Shown here piece by piece: positions 48,606 to 57,535 of a stretch of 64,000 nt of DNA. The stretch comes from Spiro-02 sp034114085 (GTDB taxonomy: Bacteria; Spirochaetota; Spirochaetia; Sphaerochaetales; Sphaerochaetaceae): contig JAXEWB010000056.1 in assembly GCA_034114085.1 (NCBI GenBank), forward strand, positions 62,001 to 126,000. The letters are read 5' to 3'. Both the position numbers and the translations under genes were made by a program. The notes under the pieces are model-generated. The model was not told the origin of the DNA. It did no database searches and worked only from the letters and a program-made list of their open reading frames with translations. The first letter of the stretch is position 1, and each line of letters begins with the position of its first letter.

Positions 48606-49541
48606 ATGAGACGACAAGCTGACATACCCCGGATTCATCGGATTATGATCGGGGGAAAACCATACGAGACCGACCAATTGCGTGCGGCGGGCGTACTGCT
48701 GTTTCCTACGGTTGTCGCCATGGTGTTTTTATTCGTCATCCCTGTGGCACAGGTCGTGTTCTATAGTTTTACGAACTACAATATGGCCACGGGAGTCAAG
48801 GACTTCAATGGAATCGCCAACTACAAGTATCTGTTTACCGATACGAAGTTCCACAAGGCTTTGGCCAATACGTTCACCTTTGCCGCGCTGAAGCTCGTGG
48901 TCGATACCTGTCTGGCGTTGGTCATAGCGTTGATGCTCGATGCCCGCATTCCGTGCAAACGGTATTTGCGTTCGGCGTTCTTCGCCCCGGTCGTCGTGCC
49001 TATCGTTGCTTCCAGCTTGATCTGGATATGGTTCTTTGATCCAGGAATCGGCCCGTTCAACCAGATTCTCGGGGCGCTCGGTCTGCCGAAATCGCAGTGG
49101 ATTTACCATGAAAACACAGCGTTGCTGTCGATTCTGATGTTCTCAGTCTGGAAAGGCGTGGGCTACAACGTGGTGTTGTTCCTCGCAGGGCTCCAGAACA
49201 TCCCCGATTCCTATGTCGAGGCCGCCCAAGTGGACGGTGCGTCCCCGATGCAGACGTTGCTCAAAGTCAAGCTGCCGTTGTTGCGCCCGATTATCTCGTT
49301 CGTGGTAATGATCGGCATCATCAATACCTTCAAGGTATTCGCTGAAATCAACGTCATGACACCTAAGGGCGGGCCGCTCTATTCTACGGCGCTGATGGTC
49401 GTATACATCTATGAGCAGGCGTTCACCAACGGCCGCATGGGCAGGGCCTGCGCGGCCTCCATCATCCTGTTCTTGCTGATATTCGTTCTGACGATGATCC
49501 AGACCAAGCTGGACGCGAAGAAATCGATTTCACTGGAGTAG
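48606..49541 (+). CDS. ABC sugar permease, MalF type
   Basis: A 311-residue CUT1 permease with six helices. The EAA loop is VEAAQVDGASPMQTLLKVKLP. The hydrophilic N-terminus of about 25 residues before helix 1 (AGVLLFPTVVAMVFLFVIPV) is normal. It starts 4 bases after the kinase-like gene and ends 4 bases before its MalG-type partner. No ATPase gene is present in the operon. Confidence 0.93.
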   Translation: MRRQADIPRIHRIMIGGKPYETDQLRAAGVLLFPTVVAMVFLFVIPVAQVVFYSFTNYNMATGVKDFNGIANYKYLFTDTKFHKALANTFTFAALKLVVDTCLALVIALMLDARIPCKRYLRSAFFAPVVVPIVASSLIWIWFFDPGIGPFNQILGALGLPKSQWIYHENTALLSILMFSVWKGVGYNVVLFLAGLQNIPDSYVEAAQVDGASPMQTLLKVKLPLLRPIISFVVMIGIINTFKVFAEINVMTPKGGPLYSTALMVVYIYEQAFTNGRMGRACAASIILFLLIFVLTMIQTKLDAKKSISLE

Positions 49542-49545
49542 CGCC

Positions 49546-50373
49546 ATGAGCAAGAAATTGAAACGCATGAACATACCGGTGTTCATTATCCTTCTGGTCG
49601 GTTCCTTTGTGATGATTTTTCCCTTTGTCTGGATGATTCTGTCGTCGTTCAAGACGGTAGCCGATGTCTACGCCTATCCCCCGAAGTGGCTCCCCAGCAG
49701 CTGGAAGTTCAGCAATTATTTGCAGGTGTTCAAAATGATTCCGTTTGGCCGTTATTACTTCAACAGTATCTATACATCTGTGATGCAGACCTTGCTACAG
49801 ATGTTCCTGTCGATTACCGCCGCCTACGCATTGGTCGTCCTCGATTTTCCGGGCAAGAAGTTCCTGTTGTCGCTGGTGCGGAGTACCATGTTCGTGCCGA
49901 CGGTCGTCACATTGATACCGATGTACCTGATGATCAGCAAGGTGCATCTGATCGATACCTACGCGGGCATCATCCTGCCGCAGATATTCGCCGCGTTCAC
50001 GGTCTTCCTGCTGGTGTCGTTCTTTATCGCGATTCCCCGCGACCTGTATGATTCCGCGAAGCTCGACGGCTGCGGCTATTACAGGATACTGCAAAAGGTC
50101 GTGATTCCGAACTCGAAGTCGGCTATCAGTACGGCGGTGCTGTTTTCGTTCCTCGGCCACTGGAAAAGTTATACTTGGCCGTTGATCGTCACCAACAAAA
50201 CCCAGTACCGTACGCTGCCGATCGGCATGAAGTATCTGGTTCAGGAATCCTCTTCCGAATATCAGGTGATGATGGCCGCGGCGGTCATGGCGATCCTGCC
50301 GGTCCTGATCGTATTCGTGTTCTTTGAGAAGCAATTGGTGAGGTCCATCACCCTCACCGGCATGAAGGCATAG
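49546..50373 (+). CDS. ABC sugar permease, MalG type
   Basis: A 275-residue CUT1 permease. Helix 1 is IPVFIILLVGSFVMIFPFVW, and the periplasmic loop SSFKTVADVYAYPPKWLPSS is typical of MalG-type subunits. The EAA loop is DSAKLDGCGYYRILQKVVIP, with Asp-Ser replacing the usual Glu-Ala at its start. It partners the MalF-type permease just upstream and receives substrate from the binding protein encoded 109 bases downstream. Confidence 0.92.
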   Translation: MSKKLKRMNIPVFIILLVGSFVMIFPFVWMILSSFKTVADVYAYPPKWLPSSWKFSNYLQVFKMIPFGRYYFNSIYTSVMQTLLQMFLSITAAYALVVLDFPGKKFLLSLVRSTMFVPTVVTLIPMYLMISKVHLIDTYAGIILPQIFAAFTVFLLVSFFIAIPRDLYDSAKLDGCGYYRILQKVVIPNSKSAISTAVLFSFLGHWKSYTWPLIVTNKTQYRTLPIGMKYLVQESSSEYQVMMAAAVMAILPVLIVFVFFEKQLVRSITLTGMKA

Positions 50374-50482
50374 TGGGGCGTTGGTTCTTGGCGTTGGCCG
50401 CCAGGAACTGGAAGATACAAAGAATTGAATGCGTACCGCACATGCGGATACGGCATGCGCGAAAAGCGTAAGGAGGAAGAAA

Positions 50483-51757
50483 ATGATGAGAAGACTAGCG
50501 GGCGTCGCATTGGTGTTGCTGACTGTGGGTGCGTTGTTGTTCGCCGGAGGAGCGAAAGAGGCCGCCGCCACACGTCCGGAAGTTGTGAAGCTACAGGTAT
50601 GGTACGCCATGAGCGGCGCTTCCGGCGAGGCGTTCCTCGCCCAGGCGCAGGCGTTTGACGCCGCCCGTCCCGACATAGAGCTTGAGCTGACATATTCCGG
50701 CAGCTACGCCGATACCGCGACAAAGGTCAGCGCCGCCCTGCTGTCCGGCAACGCCCCCGATGTAGCGGTCATGGGCGCGGGGCAGCTCTATACAGGCGGT
50801 CGCGGAAACTTTGCCATGGAGGAGTTCGTCAAGGATCCCTCGTTCAACGTTTCTGATATCTATCCCGGTATGCTGGAATACGGCATGTATGAAGGTCGGA
50901 TCGCCGCGGTGCCGTATGGCATTTCCACCCAGGTTCTTTATTATAACAAGGACATTCTGGACAAGGCCGGCATCGACGTCTCCAATCCCCCGCAGACTTG
51001 GGATGAGTTCTTCAGGGTTGCCGGACTCGCCAAGGAGAAGGGCAATGTGAACAATGCGGAGGACTTCTATGGTTTTGACACCTCCGATGGTGTCTGGCTC
51101 TTCAAGTCGATGCTCGGGCAGAACGGCAACAGCGTTGTCAAAAATGAAAACGGCAAGGTCCGTCCTGCTTTCAACGATGCCAAAGGCGTTGAAATCGCCG
51201 AATTCTGGAAGCGGCTGGTCGATGAAGGCGTCATGCCCGCCGGACAACACAACAACGCCGAAAAGAAATTCCTGGCCGGAAACTTGGCGTTTATCGCCGC
51301 GACCTCCAATAGAGTGGCCCGTTGGAACGGCAATACCAACTTCGAGCTTGGCGCGATTCCGATGCCTGGCTTTGACAGGAAGTCCCTGGCGCTCGGCGGA
51401 AACGTCATCGTCATCTTGACCGAGGATACCTTCAAGTCTGAAGCTGGTTGGGAATTGGTCAAGTATGTGATGGACGAGCCGAATGAAACTGCGTTCGCTT
51501 TGGCCACTGGGTATCTGCCGGTCAGGCAGTCCGCCATGGACAATCCCGAGACCCGGCGGATGATTGCCTCGAATCCGATGTACAAGGTTGCGTTCGACCA
51601 GCTGGCCAATACTTGGGCGTACTATCACTTCTCCGAGATGGGTACCATGGACTCGTTCTTCTGGTATGCCCTGGATGAGATCGAGAAGAATGTCATGACC
51701 CCCGCGGCGGCGCTGGACAAGGCCGCGGACTCACTTGTCAAGGAAATCGATGGCTAA
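50483..51757 (+). CDS. ABC sugar-binding protein
   Basis: A 424-residue MalE-like family-1 binding protein. The signal peptide MMRRLAGVALVLLTVGALLF is followed by AGGAKEAAA. Family segments are GNAPDVAVMGAGQLYTGGRG, YGISTQVLYYNKDILDKAG and LALGGNVIVI. The start has AGGAGG 6 bases upstream; the longer frame from 50429 is not needed. Unlike the other ABC operon it is the last of the transporter genes, so expression may be raised by an internal promoter and by the hairpin that follows. The pattern resembles glycerol-3-phosphate- or oligosaccharide-type binders, but the ligand is unknown. Confidence 0.93.
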   Translation: MMRRLAGVALVLLTVGALLFAGGAKEAAATRPEVVKLQVWYAMSGASGEAFLAQAQAFDAARPDIELELTYSGSYADTATKVSAALLSGNAPDVAVMGAGQLYTGGRGNFAMEEFVKDPSFNVSDIYPGMLEYGMYEGRIAAVPYGISTQVLYYNKDILDKAGIDVSNPPQTWDEFFRVAGLAKEKGNVNNAEDFYGFDTSDGVWLFKSMLGQNGNSVVKNENGKVRPAFNDAKGVEIAEFWKRLVDEGVMPAGQHNNAEKKFLAGNLAFIAATSNRVARWNGNTNFELGAIPMPGFDRKSLALGGNVIVILTEDTFKSEAGWELVKYVMDEPNETAFALATGYLPVRQSAMDNPETRRMIASNPMYKVAFDQLANTWAYYHFSEMGTMDSFFWYALDEIEKNVMTPAAALDKAADSLVKEIDG

Positions 51758-51812
51758 GCGCAGTCTTTCGGTTTTTTCGTAGGTACGATTGTATGTCGGA
51801 ACCGTCGCGTAA

Positions 51813-51832
51813 CGGGAGAGGTCCCTCTCCCG
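51813..51832 (+). terminator. Compact hairpin after the binding-protein gene
   Basis: CGGGAGAGG (51813-51821) and CCTCTCCCG (51824-51832) form a perfect 9-bp G+C-rich inverted repeat with a minimal centre, about 55 bases after the stop. There is no U-tract, so readthrough into the next genes is expected, with protection of the upstream message. Confidence 0.55.
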
Positions 51833-52030
51833 CCGCGGCGTTCGCTCCGTCTTTCTCCAGCATCCGAAATCGTCCGAAATCGTCGGAACTATCGTTTCGG
51901 CCGGTGCGCCAAGTTATTGACGCACCGGTGACCGGGACATTGTACCGTGCCGACATTGAATGAAAATATTCGATCCGCTTTCGGATGCGCGTCGCATATG
52001 GTATTGAAACGATACAGGAGGACACTTGCC

Positions 52031-52819
52031 ATGCACAACAACAGATATTCCTTTTCTACCGGAGCGTTGTTTCCTCTGGAATCCGACGAAGCGCTTCGAC
52101 TGGTCGGCCAGGCGGGTTTCGGCCATGCGGAGCTCATGCCCCAGGCGTTTTGCGACGTGACCGATGCCGCCGCTTCCCGTTTTGAGAAATGCGGGGTGCA
52201 TATCGCGTCGATTCACTATCCGTTGGCAATGTTCTCCATGCTCTACTCCGCCCATGTCAGCATGTCCGAAGAGGGCCGCCGGTTCTCTGAGGCATTGGTC
52301 AAGCTCGCCCACAGGATGAACACTGAGTTCATCGTCATTCATCCCACCAGCGAATATTCCGGGGTGATGAAGGAAGTCATAGAACCCCGCGTCCTTGACA
52401 ACATCCGTTTTCTCTGCGCCGCCGCCGACCGGTACGGCATTACCATCGCCATGGAAAACTACCCGACTGGAGTAGGTCAATATCCTGACAGCCTTCAGGC
52501 CTACGCCAAGGCGTGGGATATCTCCAACATGAAGGTCATGGTCGATACCACCGAAGTAATCGAAGGCGGCGGCGACCCTGTCGATTTCATAGCCCGGCTG
52601 GAGCAGGCGCCCTGCCATCTTCACATGAGCGACTACAAGGACGGGCGCAAGCACTTGCCGGCGGGGCAGGGGACGATTCCCTGGGATACGCTGTTCGACC
52701 TGCTGAAGTCGAAGGGCTATGCCGGTTACTGGACGCTCGAACCCGCCTATCGGTTCTATATGGTCGATCTGCCGGAGAAGCTCGCACGTGATTTCGAGTT
52801 CATCAGCAGCCATGTATAA
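52031..52819 (+). CDS. TIM-barrel sugar-phosphate isomerase/epimerase
   Basis: A 262-residue protein of the xylose-isomerase-like/AP-endonuclease-2 TIM-barrel family. Metal-site strand ends are visible in order: IHYPLAMFSM, FIVIHPTSEYSG, ITIAMENYPTGVGQ (Glu), VMVDTTEVIEGG (Asp), CHLHMSDYKDG (His, Asp) and WTLEPAYR (Glu). Members isomerise or epimerise keto sugars and inositol derivatives. The ATG at 52031 has AGGAGG 9 bases upstream; the frame extends to 51947 without reason to use it. It overlaps the frame of the next gene and belongs to the same operon. Confidence 0.88.
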   Translation: MHNNRYSFSTGALFPLESDEALRLVGQAGFGHAELMPQAFCDVTDAAASRFEKCGVHIASIHYPLAMFSMLYSAHVSMSEEGRRFSEALVKLAHRMNTEFIVIHPTSEYSGVMKEVIEPRVLDNIRFLCAAADRYGITIAMENYPTGVGQYPDSLQAYAKAWDISNMKVMVDTTEVIEGGGDPVDFIARLEQAPCHLHMSDYKDGRKHLPAGQGTIPWDTLFDLLKSKGYAGYWTLEPAYRFYMVDLPEKLARDFEFISSHV

Positions 52820-52838
52820 TACGGCGAAGGGAAATGGA

Positions 52839-53942
52839 ATGGACCATCATCCAATGAATATATCCGTAGTATCTTCGGTGCTGGAGGCGTTCGCCGTTGG
52901 AGATGCGATGGGGATGCCCACCGAATTTATGACCCGCCGCGAGATATCGGAACAGTTTGGTGAAATCTCATCGCTGATTCCCGCCGAGTGTTCAGCGCAT
53001 CACGACGACCTTCCTTCCGGTTCCGTCACCGACGATACCGAACAGACGCTCTATCTGCTCAGACGATATTGCCATGACGGGGAAGTGTCTGTCGGTGGCA
53101 CCATGTCCGCGTTGCTTGCGTGGATACGTGAGACTGACGCGGTCGCGAAGCGTTATATCGGCCCCAGCTCCCTCAAAGCACTTCAGGCGATTGAAAACGG
53201 GGCGTCCGCCGAAACCGCCGGAACCACCGGGACGACTTGTGGCGGCATCATGCGGACTTTGGCGCCGGTCTTGTGTTGTCATGTCGCTTCGACAGCCTCT
53301 GTAAATCCGGCCGGTTCCGTTGGTTCTGATTCTGCCGGTTCTGAAACCGATGTGTGCGTGCGCAAAAACACCGATGCTTTTGAAAACGAGTTGTTGCGTT
53401 GTATCAGGGACTGCCTATTGCCTACTCACAACACTTCGCCGGCATTGGAAGCCGCGGGAGCCTATGGATACGCCGTCGCCGCCGCATTGCGCGGCGCTGC
53501 GCTGGATGAGATTCTGGATGCCGCTCTTCGTGGCGCTGGCCGTGCCTGTGCGTTGGCTCCATACGCTTCGTGCGGTGCGTCGTCGGCCTGTCGAATCAGG
53601 TTTCTCGCCGCATATGTGCCCGCGGTTGCTTCCTCGTCCGAATTGCTGGATTTTCTTTTCGGAGTCTTCGGCACCGGATTGGAGTCGGCTGATGTCTGTT
53701 CCGCCGTATTCGGGCTGTTCCTCCATGCGAAAAAGGATGTGTGGCTGGCGATACGGCTGGCGTCCCAAATCGGCGGCGATACCGATACGATCGCCGCGTT
53801 GGCCGGCGCGCTCTGCGCCGCGTATGCCGGCGGGCACAATATTCCCGTCGAAATAGTCGATACAGTCCGCTCCGTGAACCATCTCGATGTTTCGGCGGTA
53901 GCGACCCAGCTCCAGGAAGCTTTCGCCGGTCATGAAGCATAG
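52839..53942 (+). CDS. ADP-ribosylglycohydrolase-family protein
   Basis: A 367-residue protein of the ADP-ribosylglycohydrolase (ARH/DraG) fold. GDAMGMPTEF (21-30), SVTDDTEQT (62-70) and IGGDTDTIAALAGAL (from about 311) supply the paired magnesium ligands, so the site is complete. A low-complexity insert (residues about 150-170, rich in Ser, Ala, Gly) is unusual. ATG 52839 follows AAGGG; ATG 52812, overlapping the isomerase stop, is an alternative. In a sugar operon it is more likely to cleave an N- or O-glycosidic bond of the imported compound than to act on proteins, but this is inference. Confidence 0.87.
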   Translation: MDHHPMNISVVSSVLEAFAVGDAMGMPTEFMTRREISEQFGEISSLIPAECSAHHDDLPSGSVTDDTEQTLYLLRRYCHDGEVSVGGTMSALLAWIRETDAVAKRYIGPSSLKALQAIENGASAETAGTTGTTCGGIMRTLAPVLCCHVASTASVNPAGSVGSDSAGSETDVCVRKNTDAFENELLRCIRDCLLPTHNTSPALEAAGAYGYAVAAALRGAALDEILDAALRGAGRACALAPYASCGASSACRIRFLAAYVPAVASSSELLDFLFGVFGTGLESADVCSAVFGLFLHAKKDVWLAIRLASQIGGDTDTIAALAGALCAAYAGGHNIPVEIVDTVRSVNHLDVSAVATQLQEAFAGHEA

Positions 53943-55197
53943 CATCTCCAATTATCTCTCAAAGCTTGAAAGGAACGCCCGCGTCTGTACGGCGATGTTC
54001 CCGCTGTGGGCCATACCCTATACCGTCTACATGTTCTACGTGAGCCTCTACCTGAAAAGCCAGGGGCTCTCCGATATCCAGATCGGGAATATCATGGTGG
54101 TCGCCAATATCGCCGCGCTGGTCTGTTCCGTGATCGGCGCTCCCATCGTCGATAAACTGGGGCGCCGCTGGTCTACATGTATCTTCGACCTCGCTTCCTC
54201 CGCGTTGCCGCCGCTGATCCTTCTGCTGTCCCCGACCTATCCCGCCGCGATCGTCGCCATGGCCCTGACCGGCATGAATAGGATCATGAGCGTCGGCTAT
54301 TACCTGCTGATGATTGAAGACACGTCCGAAGAGAACAGCGTGGTGTCGATGAACATGTTCAATCTGATTCTCGTGCTCGCAGGGCTGGTCACGCCGTTGG
54401 CCGGTATCGTTGTCGAGCGCATGGGGCTGATACGTTCCGAACGGTTGTTCCTGCTGGTGTCCGTCATTTCGATGACGGCGTTGACCACCACGCGCCATCT
54501 GTTGCTCAAGGAGACTCCGACCGGCCTTGCAGTCAGGCAACGGCTTCGTTCCGGGGGAGGCGGATTTTCCCTTTCCCGACTGGGGCGGGAATATAGCGCC
54601 ACATTCCGCTATATCTTCCACGACCGGCGTGTGTTTTCCGCAGTGCTGGTCAATGCGCTGATCTACGTCTACTATACCGTCGGAACTTCAACCAGCCTGC
54701 TGTTCACGCCGTATTTCACCGATTTCCTTGACGTGTCCAGCGCTCAGGTCGGTATCGTCGGCGGAGTATATTCCATTGGAACACTATTGTCGATGACCTT
54801 GTTCAATCCCCGGATCACCCGCGGCAACATGTCGCGCTACACCGCTGTGGCCTGTCTTGGTTCGCTGGTGGGCTTTGTCATCCTGATAGTCTCACCCAAG
54901 GGCAATCTGCCGGTAATCTTTTCCGGCGTCTTGGTTACCGCGCTGTCCTATGGAGTGTTGAAGACGGTGGCGGACTCCCTGTTGGCGATCGATACCAGCG
55001 GCGAGTATCGTACCGGCGTCTATTCCTTTTCGTTTTTCTTCTCTTCGTTGCTGAGCATCGCGGCGATCAAGGTCTGTACCGCGCTGTATTCCATGTTCCC
55101 CGGCTGGTTGTTCATTATTGCCGGGATACTTGTTCTCGGTATCCTCGCCGACAGTTTGCTACGGCTTCGGACCAATTCTTTCAGGAGGCTTCCATGA
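53932..55197 (+). CDS. MFS transporter
   Basis: A 421-residue major-facilitator protein with about 12 helices. The loop-2/3 motif is seen as GAPIVDKLGRRWSTCIFDL and a central cytoplasmic loop lies at about 200-225. The start overlaps the ADP-ribosylglycohydrolase-like gene by 11 bases and the end overlaps the dehydrogenase gene by 4, so it is coupled to the pathway genes. It may export a product or import a second substrate. Confidence 0.9.
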   Translation: MKHSISNYLSKLERNARVCTAMFPLWAIPYTVYMFYVSLYLKSQGLSDIQIGNIMVVANIAALVCSVIGAPIVDKLGRRWSTCIFDLASSALPPLILLLSPTYPAAIVAMALTGMNRIMSVGYYLLMIEDTSEENSVVSMNMFNLILVLAGLVTPLAGIVVERMGLIRSERLFLLVSVISMTALTTTRHLLLKETPTGLAVRQRLRSGGGGFSLSRLGREYSATFRYIFHDRRVFSAVLVNALIYVYYTVGTSTSLLFTPYFTDFLDVSSAQVGIVGGVYSIGTLLSMTLFNPRITRGNMSRYTAVACLGSLVGFVILIVSPKGNLPVIFSGVLVTALSYGVLKTVADSLLAIDTSGEYRTGVYSFSFFFSSLLSIAAIKVCTALYSMFPGWLFIIAGILVLGILADSLLRLRTNSFRRLP

Positions 55198-56378
55198 CCG
55201 ATTTCACATATTATTCCCCTACAAAGATACTATTCGGAACATCCAGCCTGGGCCAGGTCGGCGTTGAGGCCCGGCGCTACGGCGACAAAGCCCTTGTCGT
55301 CTATGGGCAGGGCGCGGTAGTGCGGACAGGTGTCTACCGGAAGGTCGTCGATTCTCTGTCGGAGGCTGGCGTCGAGGTCGTCCCGTTCGGTGGCGTCCGT
55401 CCGAATCCCCGTCTTTCGTTGGTGGAGGAGGGGGCCGCCCGCTGTCGTTCCAGCCAAATCCCCTTGGTCCTCGCAGTCGGCGGCGGTAGTGCGATCGACA
55501 CCGCCAAGGCGATAGCCGTCGCCGCCACGTTGCCGGATGGCGTAGATTTTTGGGAGCACTGTTTCCTCCAATGGCGGCAGCCGTCGGAGGGCCTCGCCAT
55601 CGGCGTGGTCCTGACGATCCCCGCCTCCGGTTCCGAGACCTCCGACGCCTGTGTAATAACCAACGAAGCTACCGGCGAGAAGCGGATCGCAAGCTCCCCG
55701 GCCATGCTTCCTGCGTTCGCCATACTTGATCCCGAAACAACCTATACGCTTCCCCCGTACCAGACGGCCTGCGGCGCCTGCGATATCCTGGCGCATCTCC
55801 AGGAACGCTATTTTACCGCTGAACAGTTCAACGATCTCTCCGACCGCCTGCTTGAAGCCGCGATGGGACACGTAATCCAGAACGCCCCCCGCGTTCTCCG
55901 CGAACCCACGGAATATCGCTGGCGGGCAGAACTGATGTGGGCGGGCACCTTGGCCCACAACGCCCTGTTCGACCGGGGGCGCAACGGCGGGGACTGGGCG
56001 AGCCATATGATCGAACATGCGTTGAGCGCCCGCTATGACATCGCCCATGGCGCGGGGCTCTCCATCATCATTCCCGCCTGGATGAAGCATGTGTTCCCGT
56101 CCTGCGTCGACCGGTTCGTCCAGTACGCCGTCCGTGTCTGGCATATAGACCTTCCGCTCGACGACCCCGACACAGTGGTTCTTGCCGCGATTGACCAGCT
56201 TGAACAGTTCTATCGTCGTCTCGGACTTCCCGTGCGTTTGTCCGAAGCCTGCCTGCCGGTTTCCGAAACTGATCTTGAGCAGATGGCGGCTTCCGTTGCC
56301 ACAGATGAATTCAAGGTGGGTGGTATCCTGCCCCTCGGTCCTGCCGACGTTCTGAAAATCCTCCGCCTGGCCCTGTAG
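55194..56378 (+). CDS. Iron-containing alcohol dehydrogenase
   Basis: A 394-residue Fe-ADH-family enzyme close to NADH-dependent butanol dehydrogenases (BdhA/YqhD type). The nucleotide loop is AVGGGSAIDTAKAIAVA, TIPASGSETSDACV follows, and metal ligands lie in CGACDILAHLQERYF (Asp, His), SHMIEHALSA (His) and DIAHGAGLSIIIP (His). It should reduce an aldehyde to an alcohol with NAD(P)H. In the operon it may reduce the aldehyde released by the aldolase. Its ATG overlaps the MFS stop (ATGA). Confidence 0.92.
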   Translation: MTDFTYYSPTKILFGTSSLGQVGVEARRYGDKALVVYGQGAVVRTGVYRKVVDSLSEAGVEVVPFGGVRPNPRLSLVEEGAARCRSSQIPLVLAVGGGSAIDTAKAIAVAATLPDGVDFWEHCFLQWRQPSEGLAIGVVLTIPASGSETSDACVITNEATGEKRIASSPAMLPAFAILDPETTYTLPPYQTACGACDILAHLQERYFTAEQFNDLSDRLLEAAMGHVIQNAPRVLREPTEYRWRAELMWAGTLAHNALFDRGRNGGDWASHMIEHALSARYDIAHGAGLSIIIPAWMKHVFPSCVDRFVQYAVRVWHIDLPLDDPDTVVLAAIDQLEQFYRRLGLPVRLSEACLPVSETDLEQMAASVATDEFKVGGILPLGPADVLKILRLAL

Positions 56379-56412
56379 CCGACGGCATCGTAATGGAAAG
56401 GTAGGTGCTGAA

Positions 56413-57369
56413 ATGGCGGACAAGAGCGGTCGTCAGGAGTTTTTCATTCGTTTCAACCGGATCATGGAGCAGGTGATGCCGCTAGTGACTCCCGCCGGCG
56501 TAGTACTTGGATTCCTGCTGGGCGCGCATATCAGTGGATTGAAGCCCTGCGTGACCTGGCTGTTCGCCTTCATCACCCTCGTTGGCGCCATGGGGATGAA
56601 CTTCTCCGATTTTTCCCACGTATTGAAGCAACCGCTCCCGATTTTCGTTTCAATCCTCTGCTCCCATGTGGTCGTCCCGCTTCTAGTCTACGGTATCGGC
56701 ACGCTGCTGTTTCCCGGCAAGCCGGTCCTTGTGATCGGTTTCGTCCTGCTGTATGCGATTCCCACCGCCGTAGTCAGCTACATGTGGTCTTCGATTTTCA
56801 AGGGCAACGGCGTACTGTCACTGACGCTGATCCTGGTCGACACGCTGCTCGCCCCCGTCGTCACCCCCTGGACGGTCCGTCTGCTGACCCATTCCGACAT
56901 TGCGATCGATACCGCCGGCATGATGCTTTCGCTCCTATACATGGTGGTATTTCCTTCGCTCTGCGGTGTCTCCCTCAACACCCTTTCCAAGGGCTTTGCC
57001 AGAACAAGGATCGCTCCCTACCTGAAACCGTTTACGAAAATCGCTTTGCTGTTCGTGGTGATGATCAACGCATCCCAGATCGCCGGACGTCTGTCGTTCG
57101 AGGGTGTGTTCGTCGCGGTATTCTTTGTCAACATCCTCTTCGCCGTCTCCGGCTTCCTGCTCGGCTACAGTATCGCCAGAATCTTCCGATACGACCGCCC
57201 GACGCAGACCTCCCTGACGTTTTCCGTCGGGATGCGCAACATCAGCGCCGCCCTTGTCCTTGCCATAGACTTCTTCCCTCCCGAAGCCTCCATCCCCGTC
57301 CTGATCGGCGTCGTAATCCAGCAGACCACTGCGGCTCTTCTCGGAAAAGCCCTGTTCCGGCAGGTATAG
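56413..57369 (+). CDS. BASS-family transporter (bile acid:sodium symporter-like)
   Basis: A 318-residue membrane protein with nine or ten helices in the BASS superfamily. It has GAMGMNFSDFSHVLKQP in helix 3 and TLTFSVGMRNISAALVLAI in the C-terminal crossing region, both typical of the fold. Family members move organic anions with sodium. It begins 34 bases after the alcohol dehydrogenase gene and is the last gene of the plus-strand operon; it may carry a pathway acid. Confidence 0.85.
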   Translation: MADKSGRQEFFIRFNRIMEQVMPLVTPAGVVLGFLLGAHISGLKPCVTWLFAFITLVGAMGMNFSDFSHVLKQPLPIFVSILCSHVVVPLLVYGIGTLLFPGKPVLVIGFVLLYAIPTAVVSYMWSSIFKGNGVLSLTLILVDTLLAPVVTPWTVRLLTHSDIAIDTAGMMLSLLYMVVFPSLCGVSLNTLSKGFARTRIAPYLKPFTKIALLFVVMINASQIAGRLSFEGVFVAVFFVNILFAVSGFLLGYSIARIFRYDRPTQTSLTFSVGMRNISAALVLAIDFFPPEASIPVLIGVVIQQTTAALLGKALFRQV

Positions 57370-57458
57370 CTGGTTTGGGTATAACTGTTTTTATGAGGTA
57401 ATGCTTTATTTTTTTGTCTGGCTTGAGGTCGCTTTCCGGTACCCGGCTATACCTCAGC

Positions 57459-57535
57459 GAACACCAATCGAGCCTGGAGCGAACACTAAGCAAGCCTAGA
57501 GAGAACACTAAGCAAGCCTAGAGAGAACCTAGAGA
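57459..57535 (+). repeat. 22-bp tandem repeat
   Basis: Three consecutive 22-base units (57459-57480, 57481-57502, 57503-57524) plus a partial fourth. Units 2 and 3 are identical, GAACACTAAG followed by CAAGCCTAGAGA; unit 1 differs at several places. The array lies between the convergent BASS and AEC genes and its end reaches the AEC stop at 57529. Confidence 0.85.

Noticed and set aside
50591..51628. 345-codon minus-strand frame opposite the sugar-binding-protein gene
   Set aside because: Antisense shadow; the plus-strand frame has a signal peptide, ribosome site and family motifs.
55230..56423. 397-codon minus-strand frame opposite the Fe-type alcohol dehydrogenase
   Set aside because: Antisense shadow in G+C-rich coding DNA; the plus-strand gene has all family motifs.
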